A DNA stretch of 63,257 bases, from the NCBI GenBank assembly GCA_964423675.1, contig CAYRFP010000006.1, positions 1 to 63,257 on the forward strand. Reading direction: 5' to 3'. Shown here one piece after another: positions 58,873-63,257 of this stretch (position 1 is its first letter; each line of letters begins with the position of its first letter). Made by a program: the position numbers and the translations under genes. The notes under the pieces are model-generated. The model ran no database searches and had not been told where the DNA came from. It saw only the letters and a list, made by a program, of their open reading frames with translations. This DNA is from RUG563 sp964423675. GTDB taxonomy: Bacteria > Bacillota > Clostridia > Christensenellales > Aristaeellaceae.

Positions 58873-61083
58873 ATGAATTTTGAACAGGTGTTCGGCAGCG
58901 CCCAGTGGATCGGCGGCGGGCCTGGCGAGCAATGCCCAGCGATTCGCGCTTCCTTCACGGCCCCCGCCATTAAGCGTGCGGAAATCACCGTCTGCGGCCT
59001 TGGCTATTTCTATCTGTATCTGAATGGTCAGCCAGTCTCTCAGGATCTTTTCGTGCCCGTCACCAGTGATTATGTGAAACGGGATATTCTTCTTGAAAAC
59101 GGCCAGCCCTTTGACGAAGAAATGGGGCATCGCTGCTACTATCTGCGCTATGACCTGACTGCTCTCCTTCAGCCCGGCCGCAACGAACTGGCCGCAACCA
59201 TGGGCGGCGGCTTCTTTACGCAGAATCAGGCGCTGTTCGGCCGTCGCACTCCCTATGGGCAGCCCCGGCTTTGCTATCGCATCGTCTGGGAAACGGAGGA
59301 CGGCCAGACCGGCGAAGTGCTCTCCGGCCCGGACGCATGGCAGCATCCCGGCTTCATCCGCGATTATAATTTCTGCAAGGGCGAAGCGCAGGATCTGACC
59401 GCACTGGCCCCGGATTGGATCACCGCGCCCGTGGGCGAGGGCTGGGAAAAGGCTCAGGTTCTGCTCCCGATGGATACGGATTATCAGTTGCAGGATTGCC
59501 CCGGCGACCGGATCGTGCGGCAAATCGTGCCCCGGCTGATCAAGGAGCAAAACGGCGAGCGGCTGTATGATGTCGGCGAAAATACCACCGGCTGGGTGGT
59601 TTTGCAGGATGCATCCAAGGCAGGGGAAGAGATTTCCGTCATCTTTACCGAGGATCTGACCGTGGCGGGCGATTTCGATCATCGTTATGGGCACGATCAG
59701 TTTTTCCGATTCGTCAGCGATGGCCGGGGGCGGGAGGTGCACCCCTGGTTCACCTGGCACGGCTTCCGTTACTTCCTATTAAAAGGAAACGCCCAGGTGA
59801 AATCCGTAGCGGTGATCCACAGCGACATTTCTGTCCATTCTTCCTTCGACAGCGCCAGCCCGGTGCTGAACTGGCTCTATCGAACATATATGCACACACA
59901 GCTGATTAACTGGCACGGCGGCATTCCCTCTGATTGTCCGCATATCGAGCGCCGAGGCTATACCGGTGATGGTCAGCTTGCCTGCGAAACCTTCCTGCTG
60001 CTGCTCAATAATCGCTCCCTGACCCGAAAATGGATCCGGGATATTCTGGATTGCCAGGATCGCAACAGCGGCCATGTGCAAAACACCGCGCCCTATGTCC
60101 GCTCCGGCGGCGGCCCCGGCGGCTGGGGCTGCGCCATCGTGATGGTACCCTGGCAGTATTATCGTCAATATGGCGAAATGGATGTGCTTCAGGACGCGTA
60201 TCCGGGCATGCTCCGCTACATCGATTATCTGCTGGCACACAGCGATGAGCGGCATCTGGTAGTCAGCGATCGGCCGGGCGAATGGTGTCTGGGCGATTGG
60301 TGCCCGCCTAACGGCACCCACGGCGGTCTGGTAAAAATCCCCGTTCCCTTTGTGAATACCTATTTCCTGATCAAATCCATTCAAGTGATTCAGGAAGTGG
60401 AAGACGCGCTTGGACTTCCGCATCCTGCTCGCTGGGCAGACCTGATGGAAAAAGCCATTCAGGGTATGAACGAAACCTATTTCGACCCCGAAACCGGCTC
60501 TTACGCTCAAGGCGAAGAAGCGGCGGACGCCTTTGCGCTGGATATTGGCCTGGGCAATGAAAAAACGCTGCCCGCCCTCAAGGCCCGCTATGAAAAGCTG
60601 GGCGGCCTGGATACCGGCATTTTCGGCACCGAGATTCTGCCGCGGGTGCTCTTTGAACGGGGCGAGGGCGAATTGGCCTATCGGCTGCTCATCAGCGAAA
60701 CCCCTGCTTCTTTCGCCACGCTGATGAAATCCGGTGCTACCACCCTGTGGGAAAACTGGCCGATCGGATTACAGCGTTCCCTGTGTCATCCCATGTTCGG
60801 GGCGGTCACAAAGGAGCTGTTCCATTCCCTGCTGGGCATGCGCCAGGTCAAGGGAAGCGTTGGCTGGAAACGGGTGGAGATTTGCCCCGCGATTCCGCAG
60901 CTGCTGCCCTATGCCGCAGGCCAGATCGAGACGCCCAAGGGCATTCTATCCGTCTCCTATTCCTTCTGGGAAGGCAAGCTGACTGTGGATGTAACCGTCC
61001 CCGACGGCATGGAAGCTGCTTTCGTTTATGGCGGCCAGCGGATTGTCCTTGCTCCCGGCGCTCAGCATCTGACGCTTGCTTGA
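58873..61083 (+). CDS. GH78-family alpha-L-rhamnosidase, no signal peptide
   Basis: A 736-residue hydrolase. N-terminal beta-sandwich domains span residues 1-310 (AEITVCGLGYFYLYLNGQ; RCYYLRYDLTALLQPGRNELA; LYDVGENTTGWVV). The (alpha/alpha)6 barrel starts near 320 and holds PSDCPHIERRGYTGDGQLACE near 353 with acidic catalytic residues, then GEWCLGDWCPPNGTHGG near 465 and LWENWP near 625. A C-terminal beta domain follows. It would remove rhamnose from plant glycosides or wall polysaccharides. There is no secretion signal, so the substrate is internal or imported. ATG follows GGAAAGGAG. Confidence 0.9.
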   Translation: MNFEQVFGSAQWIGGGPGEQCPAIRASFTAPAIKRAEITVCGLGYFYLYLNGQPVSQDLFVPVTSDYVKRDILLENGQPFDEEMGHRCYYLRYDLTALLQPGRNELAATMGGGFFTQNQALFGRRTPYGQPRLCYRIVWETEDGQTGEVLSGPDAWQHPGFIRDYNFCKGEAQDLTALAPDWITAPVGEGWEKAQVLLPMDTDYQLQDCPGDRIVRQIVPRLIKEQNGERLYDVGENTTGWVVLQDASKAGEEISVIFTEDLTVAGDFDHRYGHDQFFRFVSDGRGREVHPWFTWHGFRYFLLKGNAQVKSVAVIHSDISVHSSFDSASPVLNWLYRTYMHTQLINWHGGIPSDCPHIERRGYTGDGQLACETFLLLLNNRSLTRKWIRDILDCQDRNSGHVQNTAPYVRSGGGPGGWGCAIVMVPWQYYRQYGEMDVLQDAYPGMLRYIDYLLAHSDERHLVVSDRPGEWCLGDWCPPNGTHGGLVKIPVPFVNTYFLIKSIQVIQEVEDALGLPHPARWADLMEKAIQGMNETYFDPETGSYAQGEEAADAFALDIGLGNEKTLPALKARYEKLGGLDTGIFGTEILPRVLFERGEGELAYRLLISETPASFATLMKSGATTLWENWPIGLQRSLCHPMFGAVTKELFHSLLGMRQVKGSVGWKRVEICPAIPQLLPYAAGQIETPKGILSVSYSFWEGKLTVDVTVPDGMEAAFVYGGQRIVLAPGAQHLTLA

Positions 61084-61105
61084 TTGCTATCGAAATATAT
61101 CTAAA

Positions 61106-61132
61106 GCCGCAGCTTCTGCTGCGGCCTTTTTT
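61106..61132 (+). terminator. Terminator after the GH78 gene
   Basis: GCCGCAG (61106-61112) pairs with CTGCGGC (61119-61125), followed by a T-run. Confidence 0.85.
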
Positions 61133-61167
61133 ATTGATGAACGAGAGAACCAGGCGTTGAATGTAGT

Positions 61168-61593
61168 TTAGATCTTTTTCAGTGTTCCGTCCTTCGTCAG
61201 CTTATAATGGCAGGTTCCCGTCGTCAAGTCCATACTCACTTTGTCCCAGCCCAGGCCCAGATTCCACGAAGAAGTGATCAGCAGGTAATCCGACGTGGCA
61301 TACGTCACCTTGATCCCCTTGCCTTCCAGCTTTATCATCGGCCGACAATCGCGCTTGGATTGAAGAATATGATAGCCAATGATGGAGCCGTCCGTGTCAA
61401 GATAAATCGTAAAGCTGTCCTTGGCATAGAAGGGCCAGCTGGACGCAACTGTGTAACTCTTGCTGATTTTCTTAGCGTATGTCGCGCAGTCCTTTTTGCA
61501 AATGTTGTCCGCCGCAAAGGCAGGAGCCACGCAGAGCAGCAGCGTCATCACGCAAAGCATAAAAGCAAACATCCGTACGAAATTCTTTTTCAT
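61168..61593 (-). CDS. Small secreted protein of unknown function
   Basis: A 141-residue protein with a clear signal peptide (MKKNFVRMFAFMLCVMTLL then CVAPAFA and the cleavage before AD). The mature part has two cysteines close together (NICKKDCATYAKK) and others at DCRPMI and TGTCHYKLTK, then beta-strand-like stretches (FTIYLDTDGSIIGYHILQ; LLITSSWNLGLGWDKV). I do not recognise it. The ATG at 61593 follows GGAGGG. It is divergent from an XRE regulator with repeated motifs between, so it may be that regulator's target. Confidence 0.62.
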   Translation of the reverse strand: MKKNFVRMFAFMLCVMTLLLCVAPAFAADNICKKDCATYAKKISKSYTVASSWPFYAKDSFTIYLDTDGSIIGYHILQSKRDCRPMIKLEGKGIKVTYATSDYLLITSSWNLGLGWDKVSMDLTTGTCHYKLTKDGTLKKI

Positions 61594-61725
61594 TTTTTCC
61601 CTCCTCTTTTTCTGTTTTCTCCCTAAGCCGGGCTTAGATCTGCCCGGCAATCGCAGCGCCTGATTCCCCTTCCCCGTTCTCGCTCTCTCCTCCCTTCCTT
61701 TCTTTAACTATTTAGGCGGAAATTA

Positions 61726-61792
61726 GCCTATATAGTTTATGCAATAATAGCACAATTGCCTATACAATTCAAGAGAAATTTTCTATATAGGC
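61726..61792. promoter_or_regulatory. Repeated GCCTATATAG-type operators between the secreted protein and XRE genes
   Basis: Three related motifs: GCCTATATAG (61726-61735), GCCTATACA (61758-61766) and, inverted, CTATATAGGC (61783-61792). The last is ten bases before the XRE start codon. Spacing of about three helical turns suggests cooperative binding by the regulator to control both divergent genes. Confidence 0.65.
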
Positions 61793-61801
61793 GGTAAAAG
61801 C

Positions 61802-62137
61802 ATGGATTATTATGAAATTGGGCAGCGCATTCGCAAGCTTCGGAAGGCACGCGGCCTTTCGCAGGAGCAATTGGCAGAAAAGGTTAGCATTTCCACCACG
61901 CATATGAGCCATATTGAAACCGCCAACACGAAGCTTAGCCTCCCCGTGTTTATTGAAATTGCACAGGCGCTGGATGTGCGTCTGGATGACCTGATCTACG
62001 ATCAGCCACAAGGGTGTATAAGCACTGCGGCGGAAGAAATCCTGGAAACTATCCGCTCCTGTGATGGAAACCAGGCGCGGATTCTCCGGGATATTGTAAA
62101 AGCCACCAAACAGGCGCTGGACGCGCATGGCAAATAG
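61802..62137 (+). CDS. XRE-family transcriptional regulator
   Basis: A 111-residue DNA-binding protein. The helix-turn-helix spans residues 6-60: RIRKLRKARGLSQEQLAEKVSISTTHMSHIE with the standard SQEQLA helix and the THMSHIE recognition helix. The remaining half (FIEIAQALDVRLDDLIYD, then ILETIRSCDGNQARILRDIVKAT) may be a dimerisation part. Probably represses itself and the divergent secreted-protein gene through the repeats at 61726-61792. The ATG at 61802 has a site GGCGG about 8 bases upstream. Confidence 0.88.
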   Translation: MDYYEIGQRIRKLRKARGLSQEQLAEKVSISTTHMSHIETANTKLSLPVFIEIAQALDVRLDDLIYDQPQGCISTAAEEILETIRSCDGNQARILRDIVKATKQALDAHGK

Positions 62138-62203
62138 CCGTTGCCTCTTCCGCAATCCCCCTACAAGATGTCCCTTCGCAAAACAGCTTTTTATCAATTC
62201 CGG

Positions 62204-62229
62204 CTGCACAGAACTCTGTGCAGTTTTTT
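62204..62229 (+). terminator. Terminator after the XRE gene
   Basis: CTGCACAG (62204-62211) pairs with CTGTGCAG (62215-62222), followed by six T. Confidence 0.85.
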
Positions 62230-62241
62230 CATTTTCGCTTC

Positions 62242-62289
62242 TTGACAACCCGCTCTCTCCATCTTATAATAAAATAACGTGCGTTATTT
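62242..62289 (+). promoter_or_regulatory. Consensus promoter with dyad operator before the broken ABC gene
   Basis: TTGACA (62242-62247), a 17-base spacer, and TATAAT (62265-62270). Directly downstream is a perfect dyad, AAATAACG-TG-CGTTATTT (62272-62289), covering the transcription start. It looks like a site for a GntR/YtrA-type repressor, which often sits with this transporter type but is not present here. Confidence 0.8.
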
Positions 62290-62297
62290 CAAAGGAG

Positions 62298-63112
62298 ATG
62301 ACAGGCACGGAAGACGTGCTGCGCGTTCAGGGGCTTTGCAAGCATTATCCCGGCTTTGCGCTGGAGCGCGCCAGCTTTTCCATTGCCCCGGGCAGATCAT
62401 GAGGCTAATCGGCCGAAATGGCGCCGGAAAAACCACCTCGCTTAAGGCGCTTCTAAATTTTGTGCATCCGGATGCGGGGAACGTCCGCTTCTTCGGCCTG
62501 TCCTTTTCGGAAAACGAGTTGGAAATCAAGCGCCGCATCGGCTTTATCTCCGGTGGCATGGATGCTTACCGCAAAACCAGGCTTCGTGCCATCACCGCCT
62601 CCATCCGTCCATTTTATCCCGATTGGGATGAAAGCGCCTACGCTCGCCTGCTGAAGGAATACCAATTGGATGAAAGCAAGACCCCGGATCAATTATCGGC
62701 GGGCATGCGCGTGAAATACTCCCTGGCGCTGGCTGTTCCCTTCGCCATTTTGCGGCAAAGCCTGCCGCTACCGGGAAATCAGGTGGGCATGGATGCAAAC
62801 ATCGCTTTCCTCGGCTTGAGCTTTTTGCTGCTGGGGCTGATGAACGCCCTGTTCTTCCCCCGCTATTATGCCGCGCCAAACAAAGTAGGCCGCGTCTTTG
62901 CCCGGACGGCGGTGATCAGCGGGCTGTTCATTGCCGTACTGGAAACGCTGGCCCACATCCTGCCTTTGTTTCGGGATCAGCTGGATACGCCGGATCCCCA
63001 GTTCCTGCCCGTCAAGCTGATCTGCCTGGGGCTGGAGCTGTTTTGCTTCGGGGGCTGCACTTGGCTGGCCTATCGCTGTGCTGCCGCCCGGTTTGAGAAG
63101 CTGGATCTGTGA
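62298..63112 (+). pseudogene. Broken YtrB-type ABC transporter gene (ATPase-permease deletion fusion)
   Basis: The region starts as an ABC ATPase (VLRVQGLCKHYPGFALERASFS in one frame) and shifts to the next frame near 62396, where IGRNGAGKTTSLKALL gives Walker A. It continues through FYPDWDESAYARLLKEYQLDE and LSAGMRVKYSLALAV, part of the signature motif, then jumps to membrane-permease sequence (LGLSFLLLGLMNALFF and ending AYRCAAARFEKLDL). Walker B, the H-loop and most of the permease are missing. This points to one frameshift plus a large deletion joining two genes. The promoter and operator remain intact. Confidence 0.82.
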
Positions 63113-63161
63113 CTATGTCAAATCCTATGAAAAAAAAACTCAAAAAAAAGAAATTTAGGGG

Positions 63162-63190
63162 TTTACAAAGCTGCGCTGTTATGCTATAAT
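63162..63190 (+). promoter_or_regulatory. Promoter of the tRNA-Ala gene
   Basis: TTTACA (63162-63167), a 17-base spacer and TATAAT (63185-63190), about 13 bases before the tRNA. Confidence 0.85.
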
Positions 63191-63203
63191 ATATCTTGTT
63201 CGT

Positions 63204-63257
63204 GGGGCATTAGCGCAGTTGGTAGCGCACAACACTGGCAGTGTTGGGGTCAGGAGT
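63204..63257 (+). tRNA. tRNA-Ala (anticodon GGC), cut by window edge
   Basis: The sequence begins GGGGCAT (acceptor arm), followed by TA, the D arm GCGC...GCGC, then the anticodon arm CAACA-CTGGCAG-TGTTG with anticodon GGC, which reads the alanine codon GCC. The third base G fits the G3:U70 pair used by alanyl-tRNA synthetase, though position 70 lies beyond the window. The variable loop and the start of the T arm are visible; the 3' half is missing. Confidence 0.93.

Overview
The window reads as a chromosomal segment of a Bacillota (Clostridia) bacterium of moderate GC content, probably an anaerobe that lives on host or plant glycans. The clues are a T-box leader on proS, strong sigma-A type promoters (TTGACA/TATAAT), AGGAGG ribosome binding sites, Firmicutes-restricted families (DUF1836, DUF4364, DUF975), a clostridial-type phosphofructokinase, pyruvate formate-lyase, and several carbohydrate enzymes without signal peptides. 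Genes are dense and lie on both strands in short operons separated by clear intrinsic terminators. No phage, insertion sequence, CRISPR array or rRNA was seen. The assignment to Clostridia is an inference; nothing here fixes the genus.

Layout. 1-3.7 kb (mostly minus): the start of proS with its T-box leader, a three-gene polar amino-acid ABC importer and an L,D-transpeptidase. 3.8-11.1 kb (plus): nagA with a ROK protein, a kinase-like protein, two HAD phosphatases, an MscL channel with a zinc-ribbon tail, a DUF975 membrane protein and an aldose-1-epimerase-like protein. 11.2-16.8 kb (minus): a GH92 mannosidase, mnmG, a tandem-OB SSB-like protein and a polysaccharide deacetylase. 17-27.3 kb: DUF1836, a MacB/FtsX-type ABC protein, a TIM-barrel isomerase, cysK, an unassigned carbohydrate-enzyme-like protein, an N-acetylhexosamine-kinase-like protein and an SGNH hydrolase. 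27.3-33 kb (minus): a TtcA-like protein, the pyruvate formate-lyase system, and guaA. 33.3-38 kb (plus): a metal-homeostasis island with two CobW-type GTPases, an ArsR/CadC-type repressor and a P1B-type ATPase. 38.2-44.2 kb (plus): DUF4364, a fused ispDF, a HerA-like ATPase, pfk, a zinc-ribbon membrane protein and a RimK-like ligase, followed by a decayed flavodoxin. 44.7-48.8 kb (minus): a two-gene lipid or aminoketone module. 49-57 kb: an RlmI-like methyltransferase, DegV, a metallo-hydrolase, a structured intergenic region, and an operon of phosphodiesterase, TPM, LemA-like, TelA and XpaC genes. 57-63 kb: aspA, a GH78 rhamnosidase, a small secreted protein with a divergent XRE regulator, a broken ABC transporter gene and the start of a tRNA-Ala(GGC).

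The two most notable systems are these. First, an operon of a short-chain dehydrogenase and a 1088-residue fusion of acyl-adenylating domain, acyl carrier protein and PLP-dependent alpha-oxoamine synthase. It has the parts needed to condense a fatty acid with an amino acid and reduce the product, as in sphingoid-base synthesis. Second, pyruvate formate-lyase is split into a 708-residue catalytic subunit carrying the Cys-Cys pair and a separate 80-residue subunit carrying the glycyl-radical loop, with the activating enzyme next to them.

Most starts were chosen by ribosome-binding-site spacing, so several are shorter than the longest open frame. Functions rest on recognised motifs and overall resemblance; no database search was made.
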